In this document: piece by piece, positions 10,901 through 18,185 of the stretch
Layout of the letters: each line of letters starts with the position of its first letter
Numbering within the stretch: the first letter of the stretch is position 1
NCBI GenBank assembly: GCA_023247705.1
Contig: JAHFFY010000012.1
Span: 12,494-45,470, forward strand
Direction of reading: 5' to 3'
Source of the DNA: Candidatus Omnitrophota bacterium
GTDB taxonomy: Bacteria > Omnitrophota > Gorgyraeia > Zapsychrales > JAHFFX01
DNA length: 32,977 nucleotides
Translations under genes and position numbers: made by a program
Notes under the pieces: model-generated
Seen by the model: the letters and a program-made list of their open reading frames with translations, nothing else
Databases searched by the model: none
Told to the model about the DNA's origin: nothing

Positions 10901-13900
10901 GGTTGATTCAATCTCTGGTGATCGACCATGTCCTTCAGGTTGCCCGCGTCAATGATAATTGGCAGAAGCACGCGCCAAGTTCCTGGGCCGGAAAGTTGTA
11001 TCCCATTTCCCGGGATCTTCAGGACGCGATTTATAACGCAACCTTAAGAACGGCGCCGGCCGTCCCCAAAGAGATTATAGAGGCACGGGAACAATTTTTG
11101 ACCCAGCAAGAGGATCAATTTAGAGAAGAAGGGATCGGGCAACCAATCTTTAAAGAGCGGGCAACTTCCTATGACGACCAATTAAAAAGGGCCCTGGCTT
11201 TATATCTTTCCGGTCATGAGGATTTCCGGGACGAAACGAAGGATGGAATGATCCAGGAAGATTTAAAGGATTACCTCAGATCGACCGTTGTCACCGAATC
11301 GGAGCAGATTTTCTCGGACGTTTTCACCACGGAATACCAGATCAATCAAAAAAGAAATTTCAGGGATGTTTTGGGATTTCTTGATTATGATTCTTATGAT
11401 CGCCCTCGCTTTCTGAATTATCGATACCTTGAATTGCAGGATAAGACTGACAGTGTTCTCTTTTATTTGTCTTCTCATATCAGTGATTCCGATCCTTGGG
11501 CACAGAGAAAATCTTACATCCGTGCCGTGCTGGGAAATTTTTCTATCCACTTTCGGAAAAAGATTTTGGACGATTTAGCCTCGAGGCTTGGCTTCAGTCT
11601 CATCCTGACCTTGTTCGAGTTTCAGGAATTAACGGACGGTCTTATTTTTCCGTCGGATGCTTATGATATTGTCAAAAAATTTGCCGGAGGATACCTGCGA
11701 GGCGGGATAACAGGTATTAATCTCAAAGCGGACGCGGCTGACAAAGATATTCGTGTCTTCGAATGGTTAATCGATCATAAACCTAAATCCCTTCCGGCCT
11801 TGGATAAAGAATTCTTGTACAGTTATCTTTCCCTGCGTTTATATCAACTGCAATTGAAGATGCGCCAGGATTATGAACAAAGGACCGGGCAGGATTTTAA
11901 TAATCTGTCGACCAGGGAAGTCCGGACCATGGCGAAGGCTTATCTTACTAAAGAATTTGTCTTTGATTTGATGAATAAATTATCCCGGGCAGGGGTGATC
12001 TCCTTCGAAGAAATCACCGGCCGGGATTTAAAAGTCTGGGGGGAAGAGAATGATTACGCCTTGGGTGTGTTGAAACGGGAGGATTACGATGCCATCAAGA
12101 AGGAGATTGAGGATTCGGATGATCCCAACAAAATGATGAAGATCGAGATCCCTTCTTCCGAAGTGCCTGTAGCGTTCTTCAATGCCCCGAGCCATATTTT
12201 AGATCAGGTCTTTTTTAGGATGATCTTTGATCTGGATTTGGAACAGTTGCAAGCATTGGCCAAGAATCAGACCCATGTGCGGGAAGAGATGGCCCTCAAA
12301 CGAGGGAGGTTGGAAGAGCTCCCCCCAACAACTCCGGCTCAGGAATTGATCGACCATTTAATCATTCTGAAGATGTTAGACAAGGAGAATATTTACACTG
12401 TTCCTGTCTCCTCGGAGGATCTGGATTCTGTCTTTAAAGGAACGATGGTGTTCAGGAAAGGGAACGATTTTTCCAGAGGAGGAATTGCTATGACCGTCGA
12501 CTCTGGATTTGTTCCATTCCTCCTTTGGCCGCAGGACAACAAGAGAGGGGCGTATTTAAGACAGGTTTTGATCGATCAATTTCAGCTTGATTCTTCTGAT
12601 TCCCGGGTCAGGGCTAAAGCGTTTGAATTTTTTCAACGACTTAAAACAGGCGGTTTGATTGCGAAGAATTCAGACATGGACACCCTGTGGGTCGAAATCG
12701 CTAAAACAAGTATCGGATTATTGCTATTTGTCGTTTACGCGGACCTGATGGTAGACATGCAGATCCCCGAAGTCCAACCCCAAGCCCTCGATGCCACGGC
12801 GGATCCGCGGACCTATTTACAGGTTCTGGTTCAGGCGGTGGATGTCGTAGGGACCAAGGCGAATATTTTTAAACGTTTTGATCAAAGGATTTCTAATTTA
12901 TTATCGTCGACCGATACCTTGGAAAGACGTCTGGCCATTTTGGAATATTTTCTACCGAAGGCAAATCTGTTTAGAGATGGGTTTATCGATTTGTGGGAAA
13001 GGCGGTTGGTCCCCGAGGTTGATCTCTCTGCTTTGGAGCGCCGGGAGATTGAACGGTATATTGAATTGCAGCGCAAGAAAGGACGACTCTCCGAATCCGA
13101 TCAATACACCTTGTTTGAAACGATCGGCCTCATGACACCGTTTCAGTGGGGCAAGATCAAAGACGATGATGACGAAAAAAAAGAAAGAAAGAAAATTTTT
13201 AATGTCGCCACCGAGCGGGTTAAGGCGATCCTCGAATTTTACCGGTCGACGATTCCGCTCGTAGCTGATCCGCAAAGACAGTTGCGCATGGGGGCCACAG
13301 CGATCAGGATTTTCCGTCACGCGTATCCTAACGCCAGCTTTCAAGAGGAGCGCGAGGCGATTGAATCGTTTCTCCCTTTTGCCAGCGATTTACGGGATGA
13401 GGAACTCAATACCATGCTCTCTCGTCATGTCATTCCAAGTGAAACGGTGTCGACCGAGGATTTAACTCAAGTGCGGATGATGTATACCGCTTATCAATCC
13501 ATGCAATATAACGAAGAAGTGACGAATGCCAATTACGCGGAGCAGATGATGAAAGCGATCCTGAGCATGGCCTCGCGGGAATCGAGAAAAGAAATTTTGT
13601 TCTGGATCCTTGATCCGGCGAGTTTCCCCAAGCCTAAACTGATTTATCAGCTGAAAGATAAATTTAATATCGATTTTGATGAGCTTCCTTATCATGTTTC
13701 TTTGATGCCCGAGACCTACCGGATGAAAACTTTGCAGGACATCTTTTTGGGGGAGAACGGTCTATTTGTTGATCAAGGGAAAGAAAATGGTTTTCTTGAT
13801 CGGTTTCTGGATGATTTATTTGTCCAATTCTTTCCGTCGCCAGAATCGCAACAAAGAGGTTTCTTTTCCCGGAAGAGAGGGCAGCTTGATCCGGACGTTT

Positions 13901-16900
13901 ACAAGATTGTGCGTAATGTGTTTCCGCAAATCATGAAAAAATATTCCGCCTCCAGACGAACTGCTATTACTATCTCTCTTTTACGTTACCATGATCGTCT
14001 GAGGAGTATGTCCGATGGAGAAAAACTCGCGATCCTGTTGTCTGCGTTGGGTCCCGTTGGCGTTAAGCTGGGGCAGATCCTTTCCGAACGAAAGAACATT
14101 ATCCGCAGTGATTCTTTGCGTAGCGATTTGGGTAAACTGAAAAAGAGTGCGCCTCCCATTAGTAAACTGGCGGTCCTGGAGGTCTTGCTGCAAGCTGGTT
14201 TCAATCAGCGAGACGCCTCGGGCCAACCGATCGGTTATCAAATCCGGATCGGTAAACTTTTAGCAGCCGCTTCCATGAAACAAGTCCATGAAGGCTGGAT
14301 TTTGATCGGCGATGAATGGAAAAGAGTTGTTATTAAGGTTTTAAGGCCAAGGATCGGACGGACGATCAATAACGATTTGAGTGTTTTAGTCGAGGTTTTG
14401 GATTATCTCCATCAAACCTATGGATATGGTGTCGAGCATATCGCCCGGACGGTCCGCCGGTGGATTAATACGGAAAGAGATTTTAGAAATGAGTCTAGCC
14501 ATGTGGAGAAAATCAGAGAGGCTTTGCGCGATTTTCAATTATCTTTGCCCGCGGAAGAAAGAACAGATTTCAAAATCGATGATCCGATCGTCATCGTTGG
14601 TGATCAAATGACGGTCATGATTGAAGAGATGGTAACCGGTATGGAAGTGGGATCATTTTTAAAACCAAAATGGCTGAGAGGCTGGATGCAAGGAGACGGG
14701 TGGCGTACCAACCGTTCCGTCAACAAAGAGCTCAAAGCGCGTGGTTTTACGGAAAACCAAGCGAAGACCATCGCTGCTATATCAAAGTCGCGTTTCATCG
14801 ATAAGCTTCGGAAGATGCATCTTTTTATGATGTCTAAGATCGGGCGTTTCCATGCTGATTTGCATAGTGACAATGTTATGTTGAATTCCGAAGGCGATCT
14901 TGATTTGATCGATCTGGGGCTTATCGGGGAATTCGCCCCTGAGCAATCGGAAGGGTTAAATAAAGTCCTTAAAGGTCTCTTGTTGCACGATCCCGCCATT
15001 GTGTTTGAAGGGATCAAGGATATTCATGTTTATTCTAACGATGTTCCGGTTGCACAGCGCCAGGCTCTTTCCCATCGGATCGACGCCGAACGCGCCGAAA
15101 TCCAGAAAGAGCTGGCGGAGGTGTTTAGTTCTTATGATTTTAAAAACGTGTTAAAAAATTTCTTCTTTTTGCAAAGATTGAAAACGATTGATGATGAAAT
15201 GAACGATATCCTGAATGTCGTCATTCAACGGAATTTTGACGGTAACGATGATTTTTCAACGGCGATTAAGGCCTTGACGACAAGCAGCTGGCTTTTTCCG
15301 ATGGGTGTTTTTAGCGCGAAAAAGACATTGGACAGCGTGGCGGATGTCGTTGGCTTAAGCGCCGCTGAGAAATGGAAGGTCATGTTCATGCGCGGGTGGC
15401 CGGTCTTGAAAAATTCCGTTGATATCGCGCTAAAAAATTTAATTACGGATATAGCGACGATGGTCAACCGGTGGCTGGCCCCGATTGCCGCGGCGATTGC
15501 CGATTTGCAAAAGAAATTTAAATTATGGCGATTGACCCGGGAGATGATTGGTAATGTTTCGCTTTTATTGAGGGGGAACAAAAAACAAATAGTCGGACGT
15601 GAAACTCAAGAAAATGATGTTGTTGAGTTAGGCTTACCCAATGCCGTTGCAGTTAAAACCTTCCAATCGAAGGCCGGCTCTTTGTTATTGGGGAGAGTGG
15701 AGTTCTCCAATAATAACGAAACGAGTCTTAATGATATTCAGACTAATTTTTATCCAGAACAACTCGCGGCATTGGATGTTTCTGGAACATTGACATCCGA
15801 ACAAAAAGTGATGTTCGAAGAATCCATTCAGATATATTTAAAAATCAACCTTTTGTTGGCGGCCAGTAAAGAATTTGGTTTGGATTTGGACAGACCTGAT
15901 GAAGCACCTTCATCTTCTATCCGGAAAGAGAGATTTTTAGCGCAGGTCTATTCGCAGAGAGAATTCGGGCGGGTCTTGGAAGGACGTCAGCTCGTGGCGC
16001 GGATTCTTACCTCTCGCATCATGGCTCAAAAATATTTGGCCCAGCAAGAACAGGGGAGCGCTTCTTTTGCTTATCTGGATTTTTTAAGTCCGCAAAATCC
16101 GTTATTAAAAGATATCGCGGAACGGTGGGCTGATCTTTATCTCGCCTCGTTGGATGATCGTGACGCTTCCAACGGTTTTATGAAAAATGATGAAGGTCGT
16201 AATGCGCGTCGACGGACATTACTGATGACATTCGATCCAAGCCTTTCTCTGAGAGTAACGGGTTTTGGAGGCGTTACAGTGGAGGCGCAAATTCTGAAGG
16301 ACCATTCGGGTGTTTTAACTCATGCGGTCCATAAAGTTGAGGAGGCTGGGCCTTTGCCATTACGTTATGCGAATGAGGCGATCCGTTGGCAATTGAAAAT
16401 CGAAAAGGATGAAATGAAACCTGGAAAATATCGTCATGTCAGTGATCAAAAAACTATTGTCGCCGCTACCCGGACCGGATATACGCAAGAAGGGCGCTTC
16501 GAGTTGGATTTCATTAATGTTGAAGACAATCGGTTAATACATTTATCTTTAACCGAGAAAGAATTTGACCGTTTGACCGATACCGGGGAGGCGAATTCCG
16601 TATCCTCTGATTTATGGGAGGCTCAAACGGTGGAACTCCTGGGTTTCGAATCGGGGCAACCGAAAATTATTTTTCCTGAAATGAGAGATGCCGCCATGCT
16701 CAGAGATTTTCAACCTGAAAATTTAACCTTAGAGGGACAAGCAAAAACGCAAGATCCGCTGGTCAGGTATTCAGCGCAACGATTGACGCATGTGGTCGAA
16801 TTTTCTTTATGCCCGGGGTGTGCCAATAATCCTCAGGGATGGATAGATTTAAGAAATGCTTTTTCATCAAGGAGAACGTTAGTCAACGCTTCTGATTATT

Positions 16901-17205
16901 CTGTGCAAGAAAGCAGTGAAGAGAACAAAAAGGATAACCCCGGTGCACCAGACAACCTCGATATCAAATCCAGAAGAAAATCCCCCCCCGGCGGTATCGA
17001 TCTAAGCCCGAAGAATTTTGATCTGGAGATCAAAAGAAACGGTCAGGGGGTTGTTATTCCGTTTGATGAGAAAAATTTAAAGAATATTCAAATTGACGGG
17101 CTGGTCCCCGAAATTATTAAGATCACTCCCATTCCAAGCTTACCTCTGCTTTTAGGCGGTGCCGATCATGATAATTCGCCAAAATTAAGTTTTGTTCTCC
17201 ATTAG
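4948..17205 (+). CDS. Giant exported Omnitrophota protein with M48 metalloprotease and ABC1/UbiB-like kinase domains
   Basis: 4,085 aa. Signal peptide: hydrophobic core about 17-31, with a cleavage site after AQA at 40-42. Residues 43-350 are the Omnitrophota-type N-module, ending near TYFSGG. About 425-503 resembles a ThiS/MoaD-like beta-grasp fold (weak). About 560-1350 contains HEAT-like and other helical repeats. A Pro/Gly-rich linker lies at 1391-1440. About 1445-1680 is an M48-like protease: H1567-E-L-T-H1571, third ligand E1604 in EYNADE, and a downstream HPHPKERI. About 1690-2990 is mainly helical and unrecognised, with a weak hydrophobic stretch near 2585-2601. About 3000-3420 is an ABC1/UbiB-like kinase: K3040-L-G-Q, Ala-rich loop 3106-3108, K3130, HADLHSDN 3302-3309 and D3322-L-G. 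From 4015 comes the conserved C-module. The catalytic motifs look intact. The substrate is unknown, and the ATG has no Shine-Dalgarno. Confidence 0.9.
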   Translation: MIFYLTRHKDHLSFKIIHLIIIFAFFFSFIPTFPVSRSYAQAVPVLPPPGVMVPLTSDYDPPILLGLKIYPENALKFDFIVDRGEDRLEGEIFKDASQKLIKFFLAALTVPEEDLWVNLSPYEGDKIIPGKFGMTEMGRDLLAQDYILKQLTASLMYPQQGLGKAFWDKVYQKAKELYGTTNIPINTFNKVWIVPDKAVVYENGNTALVIESHLKVLLEEDYLALKHNMSNEEMGTNKLDEDEVKTLSNISSEVVKEVILPAIEKEINEGKNFALLRQIYHSIILASWYKEVLQESFLGKLYIDKNKIKGIKVDDEQIKQKIYEQYLEAFKKGVFNFVREDYEQESHETIQRTYFSGGTSFQGLRTSTDGSPVILKRVQGDESIVPVRVHNVIEGRANLVTTNINTERPPNEQKVVATSVLVIPGWKKIAVEARTVGEAMTALTKQLTDEKIFEGGKIVKDAEIILANRTGRTTSINPTDWDTVSLEEGDQLTILTNTGNFLAPRGESVDDNASFEAFGHPDQAMLTKIPVVTGSLQKSLLEVSLSLAETKRVTDIENTLAQIRSEQSFPSAQVEAFVQELYGIGDRVIPYLIRSLNNTTSINSDIKKYDTVELASYNLKNVIFAKAIQRFGSTAVPYLQAAILEKSKSYQSKKGVLIELLSDVNDPRVGPLIRKVGYSNPKSIEALGRLNLRDEIPKLRALLNLKIDYKIPRIGEYRNQKNFEQIIAAIKALSLMQDEGSVDDIIRLFRSLSQDWKKFQVLEAIQGFAHSQYLPLLREYAQREEAPLEEQGQEPSTAPYYVAKLKQTAVIALVFYGTDESLDILMSYIPKLERYPRGFVDDLLVSLSAQLQFDVIVKLLDRMTPQDGMRHYHEYLLDHLGRLAQSQNQKDALDYLHMIVDARDVLAQLLQAHGDLESRTDASRSVAFSDQEEQNWISLQTEMLGYLQSLSETDPKAAQVYTHVQNYRRQLERLKDKGNNYAQHQYTYFNLLEYLKDWKGLHDPAVQVLSDLTHPDNLDFLNRWAMDRTQDYNTRRGAFNAIPKTGTDGQRRLQALYQSAQDPMTLLAMMPALFSIPGYSSGEVDDLLRRLADIHGEIPSQDLTLELPGKRYIYTLDDLFLDTLETALPLYTHQIIRFLINNVPGGSRREGFRRKSATAERFYNNFVLETGKLLSENRFNATEPILDAISSMLNDDDKKEFLRQIIDRSESFTIKRQALERLIPIVPKEESAWLYEYIRKIITYYKISPLNPDFNQEERQFFRRVAVAALPRFKGSYRLSVALFKDELEHPIVREAARRNLQKYAGTYKESQEISFDDHHNEIEGYRTFQEEIKLKNQPILKRIQAGIQEVRRDIAALYLEIRSRYILKHALPIADQKSSFYAFLEGFLNTPDKEAPDLNAGATPSPLTSTVSLDRGGPVLDIDPQHAPTPRLAPEQDNSFIQVLSDKTEKSKEEIQMEADDFVLKEHYKMMTINGFIDREDGPQAEVLYRIFDRVVEAYNKHATFLNKPAFRGKFFIVDSPMVKAFAFAEHDDFYVHLGLIRELAHFSKLYNVPFSEDLVAAIFSHELTHVLQNTAFEGISFSDLQDNKALASEVFDLKRQAEYNADEGAIILLSFAGYAPETVLTALQFLRTITRETTAESAVETHPHPKERISHIENLIENESRVLADWKEETTPLDANMFLNWNPGHVGSNVSQIHSLDDVITQLNSAKTIQEVMELTKIARYLESRLYALKLAESDDAKESLARELYMDSVLDVMKAVIDRKRQQSREEPQHSLKLASPEGRLVMRLTAKETSLPDADEEFYVKLENEFLQNVGLESYLTQFGKRVATIRQSVRLSELDAADKMSLLTLIDRIYLQGLTGFKEKIDAGSLAAFVDSPPEQQTDFENIIAAIADRDEMGALDQLLAHPFSLYMVYGQTALDETMDIKTYLKSPVAGATLSRTGIDFTKIDLDQLHLERSDSGFYDKDLRLLPLTTREERAGLIQSLVIDHVLQVARVNDNWQKHAPSSWAGKLYPISRDLQDAIYNATLRTAPAVPKEIIEAREQFLTQQEDQFREEGIGQPIFKERATSYDDQLKRALALYLSGHEDFRDETKDGMIQEDLKDYLRSTVVTESEQIFSDVFTTEYQINQKRNFRDVLGFLDYDSYDRPRFLNYRYLELQDKTDSVLFYLSSHISDSDPWAQRKSYIRAVLGNFSIHFRKKILDDLASRLGFSLILTLFEFQELTDGLIFPSDAYDIVKKFAGGYLRGGITGINLKADAADKDIRVFEWLIDHKPKSLPALDKEFLYSYLSLRLYQLQLKMRQDYEQRTGQDFNNLSTREVRTMAKAYLTKEFVFDLMNKLSRAGVISFEEITGRDLKVWGEENDYALGVLKREDYDAIKKEIEDSDDPNKMMKIEIPSSEVPVAFFNAPSHILDQVFFRMIFDLDLEQLQALAKNQTHVREEMALKRGRLEELPPTTPAQELIDHLIILKMLDKENIYTVPVSSEDLDSVFKGTMVFRKGNDFSRGGIAMTVDSGFVPFLLWPQDNKRGAYLRQVLIDQFQLDSSDSRVRAKAFEFFQRLKTGGLIAKNSDMDTLWVEIAKTSIGLLLFVVYADLMVDMQIPEVQPQALDATADPRTYLQVLVQAVDVVGTKANIFKRFDQRISNLLSSTDTLERRLAILEYFLPKANLFRDGFIDLWERRLVPEVDLSALERREIERYIELQRKKGRLSESDQYTLFETIGLMTPFQWGKIKDDDDEKKERKKIFNVATERVKAILEFYRSTIPLVADPQRQLRMGATAIRIFRHAYPNASFQEEREAIESFLPFASDLRDEELNTMLSRHVIPSETVSTEDLTQVRMMYTAYQSMQYNEEVTNANYAEQMMKAILSMASRESRKEILFWILDPASFPKPKLIYQLKDKFNIDFDELPYHVSLMPETYRMKTLQDIFLGENGLFVDQGKENGFLDRFLDDLFVQFFPSPESQQRGFFSRKRGQLDPDVYKIVRNVFPQIMKKYSASRRTAITISLLRYHDRLRSMSDGEKLAILLSALGPVGVKLGQILSERKNIIRSDSLRSDLGKLKKSAPPISKLAVLEVLLQAGFNQRDASGQPIGYQIRIGKLLAAASMKQVHEGWILIGDEWKRVVIKVLRPRIGRTINNDLSVLVEVLDYLHQTYGYGVEHIARTVRRWINTERDFRNESSHVEKIREALRDFQLSLPAEERTDFKIDDPIVIVGDQMTVMIEEMVTGMEVGSFLKPKWLRGWMQGDGWRTNRSVNKELKARGFTENQAKTIAAISKSRFIDKLRKMHLFMMSKIGRFHADLHSDNVMLNSEGDLDLIDLGLIGEFAPEQSEGLNKVLKGLLLHDPAIVFEGIKDIHVYSNDVPVAQRQALSHRIDAERAEIQKELAEVFSSYDFKNVLKNFFFLQRLKTIDDEMNDILNVVIQRNFDGNDDFSTAIKALTTSSWLFPMGVFSAKKTLDSVADVVGLSAAEKWKVMFMRGWPVLKNSVDIALKNLITDIATMVNRWLAPIAAAIADLQKKFKLWRLTREMIGNVSLLLRGNKKQIVGRETQENDVVELGLPNAVAVKTFQSKAGSLLLGRVEFSNNNETSLNDIQTNFYPEQLAALDVSGTLTSEQKVMFEESIQIYLKINLLLAASKEFGLDLDRPDEAPSSSIRKERFLAQVYSQREFGRVLEGRQLVARILTSRIMAQKYLAQQEQGSASFAYLDFLSPQNPLLKDIAERWADLYLASLDDRDASNGFMKNDEGRNARRRTLLMTFDPSLSLRVTGFGGVTVEAQILKDHSGVLTHAVHKVEEAGPLPLRYANEAIRWQLKIEKDEMKPGKYRHVSDQKTIVAATRTGYTQEGRFELDFINVEDNRLIHLSLTEKEFDRLTDTGEANSVSSDLWEAQTVELLGFESGQPKIIFPEMRDAAMLRDFQPENLTLEGQAKTQDPLVRYSAQRLTHVVEFSLCPGCANNPQGWIDLRNAFSSRRTLVNASDYSVQESSEENKKDNPGAPDNLDIKSRRKSPPGGIDLSPKNFDLEIKRNGQGVVIPFDEKNLKNIQIDGLVPEIIKITPIPSLPLLLGGADHDNSPKLSFVLH

Positions 17206-17206
17206 G

Positions 17207-17268
17207 AAAGGATATCGATCCTTTGGGGCTGAAAATCGCGTTAAGTTATCGCCGAAGGCGATTTTTTT
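17207..17268 (+). terminator. Rho-independent terminator of the giant gene
   Basis: The main hairpin is ATCGCC (17248-17253), GAA loop, GGCGAT (17257-17262), running into seven T's (17262-17268). A smaller hairpin, AAAGGAT/ATCCTTT (17207-17224, 4-nt loop), starts 2 nt after the stop codon. Confidence 0.85.
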
Positions 17269-17307
17269 GCTTAGCCTACTCAGTTTATATGATACCTAAA
17301 ATCATTC

Positions 17308-17336
17308 TTTACACTCATAAAGAAATTTGGTATAAA
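17308..17336 (+). promoter_or_regulatory. Sigma70-like promoter of the tRNA cluster
   Basis: TTTACA (17308-17313), a 17-nt spacer, TATAAA (17331-17336). It is correctly placed to transcribe the tRNA cluster after the giant gene's terminator. Confidence 0.55.
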
Positions 17337-17391
17337 ATGGTTCCAATTTTAGACGATCGTTTTTTGATATCGTAACTTATGATGGATGATG

Positions 17392-17408
17392 CGCTGGCGT
17401 AGCTCAGT
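17392..17408 (+). pseudogene. tRNA-Thr 5' fragment (first copy)
   Basis: CGCTGGCGTAGCTCAGT is identical over 17 nt to 17544-17560, covering the 5' acceptor strand and D-arm start of a tRNA. It stops abruptly in the D-loop, where the sequence becomes hairpin element R1. It could be a remnant of an interrupted gene or a target duplication. Confidence 0.6.
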
Positions 17409-17482
17409 CCTGTTTTTTCTAAATGATACTGTTGTTGTCAGCGGGATCCCGCCTACCCAAAATCTACAGAGAAAAGGCGGGA
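17409..17482 (+). repeat. Hairpin element R1 (conserved-loop family)
   Basis: A loop1-like segment (TTTTTTCTAAATGATACTGTTGTTGT) precedes stem 2: CCCGCC (17448-17453) and GGCGGG (17476-17481) around a 22-nt loop containing CCCAAAATCTA. Stem 1 is short, pairing CGCTG of the adjacent tRNA fragment (17392-17396) with CAGCG (17439-17443). It is the least regular member of the family, whose clearer copies are at 18186, 18285 and 18365. Confidence 0.6.
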
Positions 17483-17544
17483 TTGGTTTTGAACGTTTTG
17501 GATTATATAGGTGGTTGAGGTGTTGTCTTTTGATATTTGATTTC

Positions 17545-17579
17545 GCTGGCGTAGCTCAGTTGGTAGAGCAGCTGATTTG
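17545..17579 (+). pseudogene. tRNA-Thr 5' half (second copy)
   Basis: A recognisable tRNA 5' half: acceptor GCTGGCG, D-arm GCTCAGTTGGTAGAGC, anticodon stem GCTGA and the start of the anticodon loop (TTTG). The tRNA match then ends and CCCCTCGGCC follows. Its anticodon-stem strand GCTGA complements TCAGC of the 3' half at 17731, so the two may be halves of one ancestral tRNA-Thr. Confidence 0.7.
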
Positions 17580-17607
17580 CCCCTCGGCCATTGAAGATTT
17601 TAATTAT

Positions 17608-17680
17608 GCCGATGTAGCTCAGTTGGTAGAGCAACTGATTTGTAATCAGTAGGTCGGAGGTTCGAAACCTCTCATCGGCT
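17608..17680 (+). tRNA. tRNA-Thr(UGU)
   Basis: A complete 73-nt cloverleaf: acceptor GCCGATG/CATCGGC, D-arm GCTC...GAGC, anticodon stem ACTGA/TCAGT with loop TTTGTAA (anticodon TGT), T-loop TTCGAAA, discriminator T. No CCA is encoded. It is first in a Thr-Tyr-Gly order matching the E. coli thrU-tyrU-glyT operon. Confidence 0.97.
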
Positions 17681-17730
17681 TGATGTTCTCACGATCCTCG
17701 GGGTCTTTAAAGTCCCGAATGATACAGAGG

Positions 17731-17771
17731 GATCATCAGCAGGTCGGGGGTTCGAGGCCCCAGCTATCGTC
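17731..17771 (+). pseudogene. tRNA-Thr-like 3' half
   Basis: ATCAGCAGGTCGGGGGTTCG resembles an anticodon-stem 3' strand, variable loop and T-arm, followed by a degraded T-stem (CCCC) and AGC. The acceptor strand is not restored. TCAGC pairs with GCTGA of the 5' half at 17545, not with the intact gene's ACTGA. Confidence 0.6.
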
Positions 17772-17814
17772 GTAAGTTTGACGCTCTTTTAAATAGATAA
17801 CGTCTTGTGAAAAC

Positions 17815-17861
17815 GGCAGTCCCGCATTTTTTGAATAAATATTGTGGAATGCGGGACTGCC
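17815..17861 (+). repeat. Hairpin element R5 (13-bp perfect stem)
   Basis: GGCAGTCCCGCAT (17815-17827) and ATGCGGGACTGCC (17849-17861) are perfectly complementary. The 21-nt loop (TTTTTGAATAAATATTGTGG...) resembles the loop1 consensus of R2-R4. The right arm shares CTGCC with the left arm of R6, so the two hairpins compete or nest. Confidence 0.85.
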
Positions 17862-17910
17862 CTTGATTTTTCTGTAAATAAATTGGTATATTTGTGGAAA
17901 TCAAGGGCAG
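17857..17910 (+). repeat. Hairpin element R6, overlapping the tRNA-Tyr 5' end
   Basis: CTGCCCTTGATTT (17857-17869) and AAATCAAGGGCAG (17898-17910) form a perfect 13-bp stem with a 28-nt AT-rich loop ending TTTGTGG. The last six bases of the right arm are the first six of tRNA-Tyr, so in the primary transcript this hairpin would compete with the tRNA acceptor stem. Confidence 0.85.
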
Positions 17911-17987
17911 ATACTCAAGTGGTCAACGAGAACAGACTGTAAATCTGTTGCGCTTGCGCTTCGGAGGTTCGAATCCTTCTCTGCCCA
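17905..17987 (+). tRNA. tRNA-Tyr(GUA)
   Basis: An 83-nt class II tRNA: acceptor GGGCAGA/TCTGCCC, anticodon stem ACAGA/TCTGT with loop CTGTAAA (anticodon GTA), long variable arm GCGC-TT-GCGC, T-loop TTCGAAT, discriminator A. No CCA is encoded. Its 5' strand also pairs with the upstream element R6. Confidence 0.97.
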
Positions 17988-17990
17988 TTT

Positions 17991-18079
17991 TTCGTGGTTC
18001 GTCATTCGTGATTCGTTGCTTGTAGAATGTTTTGTCTTCAAAAATTTTATTACGAATAACGAATCGCAAATAACGAAAT
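17991..18079 (+). repeat. Iterated-heptad hairpin, copy 1 (TTCGTNN x4)
   Basis: The left arm is four consecutive heptads: TTCGTGG, TTCGTCA, TTCGTGA, TTCGTTG (17991-18018). After a 33-nt AT-rich loop, the right arm holds ACGAATA, ACGAATC, GCAAATA, ACGAAAT (18052-18079), roughly their reverse complement. It fills the gap between tRNA-Tyr and tRNA-Gly. Confidence 0.75.
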
Positions 18080-18083
18080 CAAC

Positions 18084-18157
18084 GCGGGCGTAGTTCAGTG
18101 GTAGAACTCCAGCCTTCCAAGCTGGTAACGTGAGTTCGATTCTCATCGCCCGCTCCA
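18084..18157 (+). tRNA. tRNA-Gly(UCC)
   Basis: Acceptor GCGGGCG/CGCCCGC, D-arm GTTC...GAAC, anticodon stem CCAGC/GCTGG with loop CTTCCAA (anticodon TCC), T-loop TTCGATT, discriminator T. It is the only intact tRNA of the cluster with an encoded CCA (18155-18157). It is third in the conserved Thr-Tyr-Gly order; no tRNA-Thr(GGU) or tuf follows. Confidence 0.97.
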
Positions 18158-18185
18158 TAATATAAAGTGAGTGGCCTAAACCTTC

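Noticed and set aside
17386-17652. Plus-strand ORF with repeated VAQLVEQLIC
   Set aside because: It is a translation through the tRNA-Thr 5' half and the intact tRNA-Thr, not a gene.
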